Shown: piece after piece, positions 10,294-20,730 of the stretch
How positions within the stretch are numbered: the stretch's first letter is position 1
How the letters are laid out: every line of letters begins with the position of its first letter
NCBI GenBank assembly: GCA_021292105.1
Contig: CM037874.1
Coordinates: 55,534,540-55,598,539, forward strand
Direction: 5' to 3'
Origin: Anadara kagoshimensis
Taxonomy: Eukaryota; Mollusca; Bivalvia; Arcoida; Arcidae
DNA length: 64,000 nt
Position numbers and translations under genes: made by a program
Notes under the pieces: model-generated
What the model was told of the DNA's origin: nothing
The model's input: the letters and a program-made list of their open reading frames with translations, nothing else
The model's database searches: none

Positions 10294-11242
10294 TAGTCCG
10301 ATCACTTATTCAGTGATGAATACCGATGTGGCCTTAAAAGATCGTGGATTAATTACCTCAATTTTCAATAATGCTATATGTAGATCTGTTATTTTTATAA
10401 CATATGTTTAAATAATTTGATCAAATTCCTTATATTAAGTCTAAAAATCAAATAAAACCAGTTTTTATCAGACGCGCATCTGGATTCAGATAATGCGTAT
10501 CACGTAGTAAAATGCATTATCGCCAATAACTTCATCTTTTGAGATAAAAACCGTGGCTTAGTTAGATGAGCTTGAAGGTTTTGTAGTTTTAAAACATTAA
10601 ATTAAAAAAATGCGTCGTTCTAGGTCAAACATGTGTAATAAATGAATGTTGTTCATTATTTTTATGTTTGTGCTGCTTTACCTGTTGTCCATTCATAAAA
10701 AGTGCAATGGGTTAGCCCGTGACGTATACTGGCTAGAAATAGAAACACCTGTATAAACCCATATGGCGTGAGTAGGTATTAGCCAATCAGAACCCAATTA
10801 TTAATGACTTAAATGAATGAAATTGTCGAATATTCCATATCAACATATGTGAGGGACAACAGCTTCCTTTCAATTAATTGCTAAATTTTGACGCCCGAAA
10901 ACTCAAAAACTACAGTGAATATTAATAATTTAACCATGAATATAGAAAAATAGTATTTTTAAATACTTATCTTTAAAACAAGACTGCAAACGAACAAGTA
11001 TTAATTTCTTAACAGACTTTTATCGAAAAAGTTTATTAAAATTTATTCATATAAATTAAAAGCAAAATATTGAAAAAAGCTGAGAATATTTGCAAAAAAT
11101 ATGTAAAATATGAAAAAATATGGTCTAATAACACATGTGAAATCTTATGTCTATTGAAGTTATATCAAGTAAGATATCTAAGTTTGAATCACACCACCCG
11201 TTCAAAACATGTTTTTTCATCACTGAAAATGTGATCGGACTA
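10294..11242. mobile_element. Non-autonomous DNA transposon, ~949 bp, TA-flanked
   Basis: Left end TAGTCCGATCACTTATTCAG (10294 on) is the inverted repeat of the right end CTGAAAATGTGATCGGACTA (up to 11242), with two mismatches over the outer 20 bp; TGATGAA/TTTCATCA extends the match inward. Both ends abut a TA dinucleotide, as expected for a TA target duplication (Tc1/mariner-like insertion). The interior is AT-rich and has no transposase frame. Confidence 0.75.
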
Positions 11243-11718
11243 TAATTATATGTCACATATAAACACCACGGATTGCAGAAGTGAGCTTTTTAAAAACATG
11301 AAACGGACAATATATATATACATGTAGTTTGAAGTAATTCAAATGATATAACCTTTTGGAGTGATGTTTGATTTCTCATTCTATAATTCTAACTTTAGAA
11401 ACTTTCATTTGTGCAAAGGTGTCAAAGTATCTATAATACACAAATTTCATGTTACAACAATATGATGACGTCATTAACATAGAAGATCACAGCAATATTG
11501 TATTATTGTTTAATATTTTTATTACATGAAAATCCGGACATAGTATGCAATACATATTTACAAGGTTATGACAGCTTTGGTTCGATTTTGTTGTTTTTGT
11601 CTTTCTGTTTTGTTATTCACGTTTTATATTTGCCTTATCTTTTATACATTGTATATCATGTACATAAATTATTACTGACGACAGTGATACTAGAGTTCAG
11701 AGTTTGAGCTTTACAGAT
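11243..11718. other. No gene seen
   Basis: AT-rich spacer. The 69-codon hydrophobic frame at 11498-11707 is Leu/Phe/Tyr-rich because of base composition and has no family support. Confidence 0.5.
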
Positions 11719-11938
11719 GTACATTACAGACCTGTTAAACGTTAAACGCGGTTCTGACGAAGAAAAGCGGAAGTTCAAATGCCGAATAGACGAGATATAG
11801 TTAGCTAAGCTGTCGAGAAAAGATGGCAGCTAACAAAAAGCCGCAGACATATAGCTAACAAGGGACCGAAATGGACAGCTGATTCGGCACTAAATCGTAA
11901 GCTTAGTGATAAACTTTCGACAGGTCTGTACCGTATAT
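11719..11938. mobile_element. MITE-P copy
   Basis: Ends ACATTACAGACCTGTTAAACG and AAACTTTCGACAGGTCTGTACC are inverted. The interior shows TATAGTTAGCTAAG, TATAGCTAACAAGGGACCG and GATTCGGCACTAAATCG motifs shared by other copies. Confidence 0.85.
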
Positions 11939-12271
11939 AACACCTGTTTGCGAAAAAAAACCACGCTTTTATTGTTGGCACCAATAAAACATCACACTAT
12001 CGCAAGACTCGTATCAAGACTACATGCATCTGATATATTATACAGATTTGTATCAGGACTATTTGTTCTATGTTTGACACCAATGGGGATTTGTAAGTCA
12101 TAAATCCAGAATAATTTATATATACTTACTTTTACTACTGTTTACTGTTTTGCACGACCTTAAACTTAGGATGACTCCTTATAACCCTCTGGCCGATTAC
12201 AGGATGTGATTTAATAGTTTATTATCTAAATAAATAAATAAAAAATAAATGGATAAACAAATAAATAAATA
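11939..12271. other. No gene seen
   Basis: Spacer ending in AAATAAATA runs that lead into the AT-rich dispersed repeat. Confidence 0.5.
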
Positions 12272-12385
12272 AAATTGTTGATTAACTATTTTTATTGGAC
12301 CTCTGTTTCTAAATTATAAAAATACCCGTTATAATAATAATGATAACGAAATATTAATAAATAAATAAATAAATAAATAAAAAAT
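12272..12385 (+). repeat. AT-rich dispersed repeat, second copy
   Basis: Homologous to 3380-3525: GTTGATTAACTATTTTTATT, GGACCTCTGTTTCTAAATT, then AATAATAATGATAACGAAAT and an (AAAT)n tract. Confidence 0.75.
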
Positions 12386-12604
12386 TAAAAAAATCATCAC
12401 ATTATAGGGAAACAAAATTGACATGTCCACATGACCTTTAATTTAGTTATATATTACGAATGAGTACAACTATGTTAAGGGGTCACATGTGTTTACTTCG
12501 TCTACATATGGAGAACAACATATACATTTCTGGAGGAATTTTAGCAGGAATGCTAAATGCTGCATTTTCATACACGTATTATTATGATTACCCTGTATTA
12601 TTAG
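12386..12604. other. Left flank of the foldback element; no gene seen
   Basis: An 80-codon open frame crosses from here into the inverted repeat (12460-12702). Its second half is encoded by the hairpin, so I do not treat it as a gene. Confidence 0.5.
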
Positions 12605-12743
12605 TTACACCGTCTGTTGGTGACCTAATATGGTTTATACAGGGTCAGTTAATTCCATATCGGGCGAGGGCGAAGCCCGAGCCCAGATATCGAATTTACT
12701 GACCCTGTATAAACCATATTAGGTCACCAACAGACTGTGTAAC
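12605..12743. repeat. Long near-perfect inverted repeat (foldback hairpin)
   Basis: Arms of ~60 bp: GTCTGTTGGTGACCTAATAT then GGTTTATACAGGGTCAG on the left, answered by CTGACCCTGTATAAACC then ATATTAGGTCACCAACAGAC on the right. The GC-rich centre is CGGGCGAGGGCGAAGCCCG. Part of the right arm recurs as a direct repeat at 12895-12945 (TCATATTATGTCACTAAAAC and TATATCATACCGATCA), and a third fragment lies at 13280-13305. This points to a foldback-type or Helitron-like element ending near 13350, but no coding part is present. Confidence 0.85.
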
Positions 12744-13489
12744 GATTATATCCTACCGATCACCCTGAAGACCCACGGTGGATACCTTTAAACAAACATA
12801 CAGTACACGGATACGGAGACCGGAGAGAAGTTCAGGATGAGACACTGCTGTATGTTTTAGTAACCTATAGCTCCAAACAAACCCTTTATATATCATATTA
12901 TGTCACTAAAACACTGTGTAACTATTATATCATACCGATCATATCAATAAATTATTTACAAAACCAATTTGAATGTATCCACACAGCGACATGTGAATGG
13001 TGACTGAGTTACTAAAAAATACAATCGTTTGACATTCTGTCTGACAAAATATTGAAAATAATAATGAATTTGACTTACTAGCAGCTTCCGTCAAAGAAAT
13101 CAATTGCACTTTTATCCTTGGACATCAAATATTTTGTTTCAATATCACAACACCTTTATTAGTGTCTGTATTTGCCGTAAATACTTGTGATAAATATGAC
13201 GTGTTTACTACGAGGCGGGCGCCATTGACGTTGGTCAGGGGAAATAACTCTCATACTGACATGATATGAACAGACCTGACCCGATATGGATTATATTAGG
13301 TCACCACGTGACCAGCATCGTCGAATGAAATTCACAGAAACTAGTGAGCGGTAGGATATTAACTTATACGATGCAGTGGTTTTGAAAATATGACATAGTT
13401 TTAGTCTTTACCAATACGATATGGTTACCAAATTTTTCGTTATACCCAAACTCTAGACTGTATTCATCAGTGTTTTCAGTATTTTTTCT
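12744..13489. other. Probable remainder of the foldback-associated repeat; no gene seen
   Basis: Holds the direct duplication of the arm at 12895-12945 and the GACCCGATATGGATTATATT / AGGTCACC fragment at 13280-13305. The rest is unrecognised. Confidence 0.5.
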
Positions 13490-13775
13490 CAGGGTTATTG
13501 CAAGCCCAGACTTACCAAGGCCATTAAAAGTTATATGACCTATATCACAATATTGTTGATAAGATTGATGTCTTTGTATCAAACATGATTCTGGATCTAT
13601 TCCTTTCATTCTCAAATTTGATTTCAGATGTGGCTGGTATAACTAGCTCAACAGGAGGTGCTTACCCTTCTGGATTACAAGACCCGATTCCCAATAACTT
13701 CATTTGCTAGTTTTGAAAGGTTTTACTTTGCTTTAGAAATAATGATTTAGACATTGGTAGGATGGGTATGTTAGT
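13490..13775 (+). mobile_element. RT-tail copy, diverged
   Basis: GGTTATTGCAAGCCCAGACTT and AAGGCCATTAAAAGTTATAT are the decayed end of the coding frame. Then GATGTGGCTGGTATAACTAG, GGAGGTGCTTACCCTTCTGG, a gap, and a terminus like GATTTAGACATTGG followed by GTATGTTAGTACTTAATT. Confidence 0.75.
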
Positions 13776-13871
13776 ACTTAATTAACTATTAGTGGTATCA
13801 GCATTTGCTTCACTTGTATAGTATTTTCTCCTTTAGTGATAGTTGTCTAACAATTATACTACTCAAAAACA

Positions 13872-14080
13872 TACGTCCCATAGTTCCATGTTCCTTTCAC
13901 ACTATTTTGATTACACACAGGGCGGGTGTAGCTAGCTAAACAGGAGGTGCTTACCCTTCCGGAGCACCCGGCCTCACTTTCCTGATGGAAGTTCACGCGT
14001 GTAACCTGACTTGTCAGTTCCAAAGTTTTACTTTGCTTCTGGACTGAAATACGGACATGGATTAGTATGTTTGTTTTTAT
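13872..14080 (+). mobile_element. RT-tail 3'UTR copy, well preserved
   Basis: ACGTCCCATAGTTCCATG just after the coding frame, then GGCGGGTGTAGCTAGCTAAA, GGAGCACCCGGCCTCACTTT and GGACATGGATTAGTATGTTT. 5'-truncated at the RT stop codon and ending at the usual 3' terminus. Confidence 0.9.
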
Positions 14081-14341
14081 ACTAATGTAGATCCAAATTA
14101 AAATGACTAATAATATAATGGCAATCAATTTATTGCAGGACTCGTCCTAAGTAAGGAGTTGAATTTATGGTCCTTATATATGATTGTCTTTTTTGGTCTT
14201 GTTTTGTTGTTACTTTTGTAAAAATAAGGTGATACAAAGTTTTATAGTTCTAGTGAAGTCGTATCATTAGTTTGGATTAGCGGCTGTAGCTAAACAAGAT
14301 TCAACTTATTTTTGGTGATTGTCATTTAAACAAGGACCTGT
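14081..14341. other. No gene seen
   Basis: AT-rich spacer. Confidence 0.5.
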
Positions 14342-14525
14342 ATGTTTGAGATTTATACACCATTGGCTGGGTGTAGCTGGCTAAAAAGGAGGTGCTTACC
14401 CTTCAAGAGCATGCGACCTCACTTCCTTTGTGGAAGTTCACGTGTTTTACATAACGTGTCAGTTTTTTTACTTTGCTTCTGGATTATAATTCGAACATGG
14501 ATTAGTGTGTTTGTTTTTGCCACTA
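14342..14525 (+). mobile_element. RT-tail 3'UTR copy
   Basis: GGCTGGGTGTAGCTGGCTAA, GGAGGTGCTTACCCTTCAAG, GAACATGGATTAGTGTGTTTG. A 147-codon open frame (14342-14785) starts inside this 3'UTR and continues into a fragment of the hammerhead module, so it is repeat-derived. Confidence 0.85.
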
Positions 14526-14699
14526 ACTTGTGCACGAATCAAATATTTATTGTGTCGGAAAATTATGTTTCATATAATGTCACTAATTACACAATTTTGT
14601 TGAAGGCAAGTGAATTGCAAACTACACCAACATCAACTTCACAGCACCAGATTTCCGCTTATGAACACAACAGCGCTTGGATTCCAATTGTTAAAACAA

Positions 14700-14830
14700 C
14701 AATCAACAAAAATACCCAAAGGACCATAATATATTTAACCAAATTTACCCAAGGTAAATTTTATGATATCCTCGGAGATGCTTAGTCAACAAGCAGATAT
14801 ACCGGATTAGTGGTTTGAATCACACCAGAG
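14700..14830 (-). mobile_element. Fragment of the hammerhead-bearing module without the ribozyme
   Basis: AATACCCAAAGGACCATAAT, TTAACCAAATTTACCCAAGG resembles 41025-41075 in the minus-oriented module. The following ATATCCTCGGAGATGC and AGATATACCGGATTAGTGGTTT resembles 6580-6640. Confidence 0.55.
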
Positions 14831-15834
14831 TCAACCACACATAAAAAACAATAAATGTCAATGTCTTATTTGGTCTTATTTGGTTGATTGACAATTAATG
14901 AAATATTAATTACCTTTAATAAAAATTCTATTTAAAACGATTGTTAAAATGATAAAAACAGTTACACTGTCTTGTTGCCATTGACTGTGAATTTGCTGAT
15001 GCGACATGAAACGTTTCAACAAACAAAATATTCGTTCCCTTGGGGGTAGTTTCTGCTAAATCATACTTGAACTGCTGAAAGGTAAAATAATGGTACATAT
15101 ATGCTTTCTTAGCGCTACAAGAATAACTATTATACAATGTTTCCTCTTGCTCAGAATAAATGTCATGATTTATTCATCATCAAAAATAATGGTTATTCTA
15201 TTTTTAGCTCGTTGTGAAATATTAATGAAAACCGACTGGTGAATGGAGTTTTATTGTGCATGTAATGTCAGCATTTCCCAATGCACTGTTTCACAAATCT
15301 GATAGTACCAAGGAGTAACAACACAGGCTTCAAATAAAATAACATTATTGCTGTTTTGAGATGTCAAATATAGAACAATTGTATTTAATATCGGTTCATG
15401 TTCGGTACAGTTGAATGTTCGTTTAAAAAATTTCAGAAGTGTAATGGAACACTCAGTTAAAATAAAATTGGAAAAAATAAAATAAAATTGAAAATATTTT
15501 AATAACCGTGCACTCAATCATTTATAACACTTCGGGAATTATTTTAAATTTAAATTAAAAACTGCAATCCCGCATATTAAAAGACTCAATGCCCCCAAAT
15601 ATTGCATGATAATCAATACTGATAGAGAAACAATAGCATAACTATGCATTTGCATGTTTTGAAACTCTTTAATTGCAAGAAAAATGCAACATTTAACACC
15701 CGATGCACTAACACTGGTGATGGAATGAAATGTACAGTTTAAATGAAAAAAAATGTTGATTTGGTATTAAAATGACAAATTAAACAGCATGTATTTTACA
15801 AAAGCAACCGAACCAAAAACACAGACTTAAGAAT
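14831..15834. other. No confirmed gene; two weak minus-strand open frames
   Basis: Minus-strand frames at 15251-15517 and 14928-15137 are less compositionally skewed than most here. The first contains ACVVTPWYYQICETVHWEML near its end. Neither has a clear acceptor/donor pair, initiation context or family match that I recognise. Low-confidence candidates for decayed exons or a lost transposon gene. Confidence 0.3.
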
Positions 15835-16312
15835 ACAAGTAATCAAAGACAAACATACTGGTTATTGTTTAAATAACACACACGTCTAATACAAGTAATC
15901 AAAGACAAACATACTGGTTATTGTTTAAAATGACAATCCCAAAAAACAAAGTTAAATCTTTGCAAACGGGCAAATAAACTTAACAACGAAACCTTCAACA
16001 AGGGAATCGACGCCGAATACTCCAGAATGGTAAACAACTCCTATTTAGCTAGCTTCACCCACCACTCGAGAAGACAAAATTGAAAGGTGTATGAGATTAT
16101 TGAAAGTAAAATATATCCAAGGTAATTTTGGATATAGAGACATTATGCTTATTAACAATATTATGAAGACGGATATCACACTTTTTGATTGCTTTGATAA
16201 GCCTAGGATTGCAGTATGCATGCGTTAAAAGTTTATTTTGTTTCTGAAGTTTGCTTCGTTGTATAAAGTCTCATGGTGGGAAAAAGATCTAACATAGCGT
16301 ATCAATTGTGAA
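15835..16312 (-). mobile_element. RT-tail copy, old, with duplicated 3' end
   Basis: The terminal block (CAAAGACAAACATACTGGTT) occurs twice 54 bp apart, at about 15838 and 15892. Then AACTCCTATTTAGCTAGCTT, AAAATATATCCAAGGTAATT, GATAAGCCTAGGATTGCAGT and a decayed RT segment. Coding is destroyed by substitutions and indels. Confidence 0.8.
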
Positions 16313-17139
16313 AAAATGACAGAAGAAAATCAAGATTAAGAATGATATATAGCGTTATCTGTTTTTTGATGGTAAAAAATTCCAATTTCATTACATGGAA
16401 CCAAAATGAATTTTTACTAAGAACTGCTCTGAACTGATGATATAACCTTTTTGTTTCTGAAAACACGTTAAATAGTTGACTTCCTCGTAACTCAGTGGAT
16501 TTGATAGCTCATTGCTTAACAAATTGATACCTTCCAAAACAAATTTAAAGGATTTTTATTCACAAAGAAGGTCTTGAAATATGTCATAGATCAGATTTAT
16601 AACTGATAATGTAAACCCAATTTTGATTGATTGAAGATTTTAATCTAGTCGGTAACTTTAGAACTATAGAATTCTAAATACACCAAGGTGCATTATTTAA
16701 TATTAGCCTCTATTCAAATAGTAACACAATCCTTTACTAAATCATTTGCTTACCCACATCTGTTTCTCTTCTGCAACAAAACACGCGTTTCAGATGCCAT
16801 TTTTAACAGGTTTAGAATACCACTCTTTATCTATTGTATTACTTTGTAACAAAATATTTTAATCAAATTGATTTAATCTGTTTATATATTAATACTTTTT
16901 GTTTTATCCGAGACAGTCACACGTGTTTCTCATATTTTTAACAACAATTGATATTGATAGTAAACACTCGTGTTTAATAACACGTTGCTTTCCTCACGTT
17001 TCGTTTCTCGTCTTATTTATCTTCTTTAACTTATTTATCCCTGTTAACTGATCAGCGGTTACTACAATCACATTAAAAAAAGAGGAATCTCTTTTTGTAT
17101 TCCGAACTCTCTTGTCTACACAAACATGAACATTTGTTT
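16313..17139. other. No gene seen
   Basis: AT-rich spacer with no recognisable feature. Confidence 0.5.
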
Positions 17140-17330
17140 TAAATACTAAAAACCTCAGGTATATTCACCCAAGCAGAGTATTTCCTTAATGCAATTGTTT
17201 GATATACCTTTTGGATATTTTTAAACCCTTTGAAAAAAAAAGTTTAACAATTTTGGTCAAGACACTACTGATGAGGAATTTATTCCGAAACGGTGGTAAA
17301 CTGCTGTAAAATTGAAATTAGAATTGGTAT
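17140..17330 (+). mobile_element. Hammerhead-bearing module
   Basis: AAACCTCAGGTATATTCACC, CAGAGTATTTCCTTAATGCA and CCTTTTGGATATTTTTAAACC precede a decayed ribozyme; ends AATTAGAATTGGTATATGT. The same block order occurs at 28470-28640 and 28950-29120. Confidence 0.8.
17261..17306 (+). ncRNA. Decayed hammerhead ribozyme
   Basis: CTGATGA and CGAAAC core elements and the stem II halves GGAAT/ATTCC are present. The cleavage triplet has become GGT and stem I (GACACTA/AACTGCT) pairs poorly. Predicted inactive. Confidence 0.65.
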
Positions 17331-17792
17331 ATGTGAATTACTTATTCGAATTGAATTATTTTTTTTTCATTTACATTATCGCTCCTTAAATAAAGAAATA
17401 CAAACAAATTAAATCGCCAGTGCCTGTTCAGGATTTGGAGGTTTTAGACCCTCTTTATTACCATAACCACATCACTTGAACTTACTATAATGACTATCCA
17501 AAGTCTGGTATTTTATAATTAGTTGTCTTAATATATGCCTTTGTGTTTCCTTTGTATTGTTTTAATGGTTTTGTGTCATGTTCTTGATAACGTTTTTTGT
17601 CGCCAAGTACATGTCTAAGGCTACAATTCTCTTTGCATGTCTTTTTAGTCTTGTTTGTTTTTCTTATGAATTTTGTGCCTTGTGCTCTTGTATTTTCGTG
17701 TTCATTTTGAATATTTTTCTTGTTCGTTTTTATATTTCATCTAATTTTAAGATTCATTGTAGCAAATATAATCCATCAATTTTTTTTGTATC
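17331..17792. other. No gene seen
   Basis: AT-rich spacer. The hydrophobic frame at 17578-17826 is Phe/Cys-rich and runs into an RT-tail copy, so it is not supported. Confidence 0.5.
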
Positions 17793-17935
17793 AAATCAAA
17801 AACAAACATACTGGTCAATTCATTAAAATCATTCAATTAAAGTCTAACACTCCAATTCATATTCGTATCACAATCCTAAAAATAAAAACTTTGAAACTTC
17901 AAATTTAGCGAATCACGTGAATTGAAGCAAGGTAA
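17793..17935 (-). mobile_element. RT-tail 3'-terminal fragment
   Basis: CAAAAACAAACATACTGGTC, a second ATTCATATTCGTATCACAAT block, AAAAACTTTGAAACTTCAAA, TAGCGAATCACGTGAATTG. Only the last ~130 bp of the element. Confidence 0.75.
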
Positions 17936-18103
17936 AACAGGTGTTAAAGATCGTTTACTAGTATTGATAAAACTGATCTTTTTATCTATTTTTGTTTCAT
18001 GTTTCTGTTATCTTGACATCAGCGAATTACTAATCAACGTACGTCTCTGAAGATGCTTATACAAAAGCATTTTATTTCATTTTATTTTTCATTTTATTCT
18101 ATT

Positions 18104-18250
18104 TCTGTTCACAAAAGCTTCCACACCTTTATAGGAAAGTAATTCTGTTATGAATATTTTCTTTCTTGCCTGAAGTTTATTATTTTTGGTTCACAAAAAG
18201 CTTCCACACATATATAGTTATGTCTTGTCTGAAGTTTGTTAAACGGAGGT
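18104..18250 (+). repeat. ~81-bp tandem duplication
   Basis: GTTCACAAAAGCTTCCACAC at about 18108 and GTTCACAAAAAGCTTCCACAC at about 18189. Each is followed by ATAG and then CTTGCCTGAAGTTTATT / CTTGTCTGAAGTTTGTT. Confidence 0.8.
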
Positions 18251-19455
18251 GCTAAGAGCCTTAAGATATTATGTAAGAAGAATTTTGTAATTAAGCAAAT
18301 TCTGATCTGTTTTGCTCCGATGTTTTGTGCACTTACGGAGACACTTTGAGTACTAGTTTTTATGTACCTAATACAGCAGACATATATGACTGCGACAATT
18401 TATATCTGATTGTGGAAACAAGCAAATACATTGGGAAATTGTCTTCATTAATATGACTGACGGCGTGACCGTTTAGAAAGCACAGCCGACAAAAGTTCTA
18501 TGACAGACGTTTTTATTCTAATTTCAGTATACTTCTTTCGAAACTCTAATCTACTTTTCTATATTTCTGTGGAAAAATCACGAAATAATTGGAAAGTGAT
18601 AGTTACAGACAGTTTACGCATAATCTTTTTTCTTTCACTATTAACAGAGGTGCAATATACTGTGGCGGGATCTCCTAAAAGAAAGAATGATCTCGCGAGA
18701 TCACGTGTCGTTCTTGTTTCAATATGACGACGTATTGCGGGAAAATTTACGTGAATTTGACATAAATTTTTCAACTTACCAGATATAGGGATAATGTTGA
18801 ATAAATGAACTTTTTGTACTCTGGTTGATTTAAAAATTATGTAAACACGTTATCTATACTGAATGCTTCGCCTTGAAAACCATGCCTTTTGTGTTTCGAC
18901 ACTGGCCGCCATCACGGTACCAAAGCAGCATCACGGCAACTAATGACGTACTAGTGTCAATGACGTCATTGAATGACACATTCATTTTTTTTGTGTGTAA
19001 TTCAAGCATGCATGAACATTCTAGAAACATTTGGGGCATGGCCGGTGACCCGTCTTTTGACCGGTGTATTGAAAATGAAGATGAAAAGGGTTTTTGTTTA
19101 CTTTATTAGCCAAACACGAGATCAAAATATAATGCATTGATCGAAAGCTTATTAAGACGTGGCGTAAACACTCCCATACTTAAAACACTCTGAAAGAAGT
19201 CTTATCTATTTAATATCATAGATAAAACATAAAAATCACTACTAAATTAAGCTGATTTTCACTGTCGATATTATTAGTAAACAGGGTATTTATGTATTCA
19301 TAAGAGCATCATCTAGAATTATATTAAACTTAACTATGATAAACACGTTTGATTAAACACGTGTATGATCTTCTGATCCTTCTGTTATTCTATGAAATCC
19401 ACAGCTAACATTCTATGTGCCGATTAAATTACGTCTTACCAAAGACTTTGATAAT
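18251..19455. other. No gene seen
   Basis: Mixed-composition spacer. TGACGTACTAGTGTCAATGA runs into TGACGTCATTGAATGACA near 18945-18985, with a perfect CRE-like TGACGTCA, but no gene lies near it. Frames on both strands at 18500-18774 and 18854-19109 overlap each other and lack splice support. Confidence 0.45.
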
Positions 19456-19525
19456 GGGCGGACTGGCCGAGTAGTACTGCCATTGGCTTTCGAAAACAAT
19501 GGTTGTGGGTTTGAACCTCACTCGA
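19456..19525 (+). mobile_element. tRNA-like sequence, probably the head of a different SINE
   Basis: Has a box-A-like TGGCCGAGTAGTACTGCC and a box-B-like GGGTTTGAACCTC about 35 bp apart, the spacing and sequence of a Ser/Leu-type tRNA. The ends (GGGCGGA / CTCGATAC) do not pair as an acceptor stem, so it is tRNA-derived rather than a functional tRNA. No second copy occurs in the window to define the body. Confidence 0.5.
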
Positions 19526-19979
19526 TACTTAGATATTTTCTGAGACTATTTTCATCCCCTTTGATCTTGTAATCTGTTTGTAAGCAGCAAAAGTTTGTTT
19601 TGTTTTCGTGGATACCAATTACACGTGTTTGTCTTTCAGTAACAAATGTTAAATTTGGGTGTCCTTAATTATGAATACAATTATCCACGCGATTATGATT
19701 TTAAGTTCTCTGTTGGATGGGGGTTGAAATTCAATATATGTGCGAATTCTTTATTGGTTTTACATGTTTTTGTTTTTTTTAGTCGAAAACAGTAGTACCA
19801 CAATGTCTGTAGAGCATAATTTTTAAAAAGTTAGTTTTTTTTTTATTTTTTGCCCACTTCTTCGGATAGGTCAGTAGCATAACTGCATGTATATGAAAGA
19901 GTAATGCAAAGAATAAATGCATGACACGCCAATGTGAAATAAGATTTATAACAATATATACATTTGTAGCTTTTCAACA
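19526..19979. other. No gene seen
   Basis: AT-rich spacer. Confidence 0.5.
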
Positions 19980-20090
19980 TCTTCAAAATAATTTTGGTTT
20001 CATAATTTTGGTCCAAGCGCTACTGATGAGGAATTGTATTCCGAAACGGCCGTCTAGTGCTGTAAATATAAAACTGGTATAATATGTATA
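19980..20090 (+). mobile_element. Hammerhead-bearing module, 5'-truncated
   Basis: TCAACATCTTCAAAATAATT and TTTTGGTCCAAGC lead into the ribozyme; it ends ATAAAACTGGTATAATATG. The upstream half of the module is absent. Confidence 0.85.
20016..20061 (+). ncRNA. Type I hammerhead ribozyme, intact fold
   Basis: Stem I pairs 20016-20022 (AGCGCTA) with 20055-20061 (TAGTGCT), seven pairs including one G-T. The CTGATGA core is 20023-20029. Stem II is GGAAT (20030-20034), loop TGT, ATTCC (20038-20042). GAA core is 20043-20045. Stem III is the 8-base palindrome ACGGCCGT (20046-20053), with cleavage expected after C20054 in the GTC triplet. The very short stem III is typical of hammerheads in Penelope-like elements and retrozymes, which are believed to act better as dimers. 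Self-cleavage is inferred from the fold, not shown. Confidence 0.88.
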
Positions 20091-20149
20091 ATATTTCATC
20101 GGTATATTACGATAGGTTGGAAATATCAATTCGCAACTTAATTATAGTT

Positions 20150-20405
20150 CAATCAAAATCAAGAATACAATTTCATCTCCAAACCACAATCCCAAAATAA
20201 AGTAAAGCTAGTAACGTTAAACATACGAACTTCTATTGGGGGAGTGAGGCCGGTGACTTTGGAAGGGAATGGTAAGCAACCTTTACCCGCCACGTGTATA
20301 ATCAAAATTGGTAATGAAAGGAATTTTCAACTAAGTGACCTCAAATATATCCAAGGTAGTTTTTGGATACAGAGACAATATATTTATCAACGTAATGTTA
20401 TTAAT
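20150..20405 (-). mobile_element. RT-tail copy, diverged
   Basis: AAACCACAATCCCAAAATAA, GGGAGTGAGGCCGGTGACTT, CCCGCCACGTGTATAATCAA, CAAATATATCCAAGG, ACAGAGACAATATATTTATC. Reads from the 3' terminus to the last RT codons. Confidence 0.8.
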
Positions 20406-20444
20406 CAAAACGTGCAACGGGGATGCATTTATACCCTGCAACCT

Positions 20445-20730
20445 AATCCAATCAAAATCAAATATACTTGTTTATGTTTCAATCACAATCCAAAAATCAA
20501 ACTAAAATAACACGGCGAAATCGACCCAAAACCTCCTCCAAAAAGTGTGGTCGATTGGCCAGGAAGGGTAAACATTTCCTGTTTAGTTAACTACACCTGT
20601 CACGTGTGATATCAAACGTAAGATAGATAGAATTAAAGAGAAATGGATCCATGGGGCGCCAAACACATACAGGACAAACAAGGACACCAACGAACAGCCC
20701 TTCGATGACGGTCATACAACTAAAAAAGAG
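20445..20730 (-). mobile_element. RT-tail copy, diverged, tandem to the previous one
   Basis: Same orientation and block order as 20150-20405: TTTATGTTTCAATCACAATC, AAGGGTAAACATTTCCTGTT, ACCTGTCACGTGTGATATC, CGATGACGGTCATACAAC. Confidence 0.75.

Noticed and set aside
12460-12702. 80-codon open frame as a gene
   Set aside because: Its C-terminal half is encoded by the hairpin arm and GC core of the inverted repeat.
14342-14785. 147-codon open frame on the plus strand
   Set aside because: It begins in RT-tail 3'UTR and continues into a hammerhead-module fragment; no splice or domain support.
15251-15517. Minus-strand frame with ACVVTPWYYQICETV
   Set aside because: Looked more protein-like than most, but no acceptor, no start context and no match I recognise; kept only as a weak note.
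18945-18990. CRE-like TGACGTCA palindrome as promoter
   Set aside because: No exon or TATA-like context downstream on either strand.
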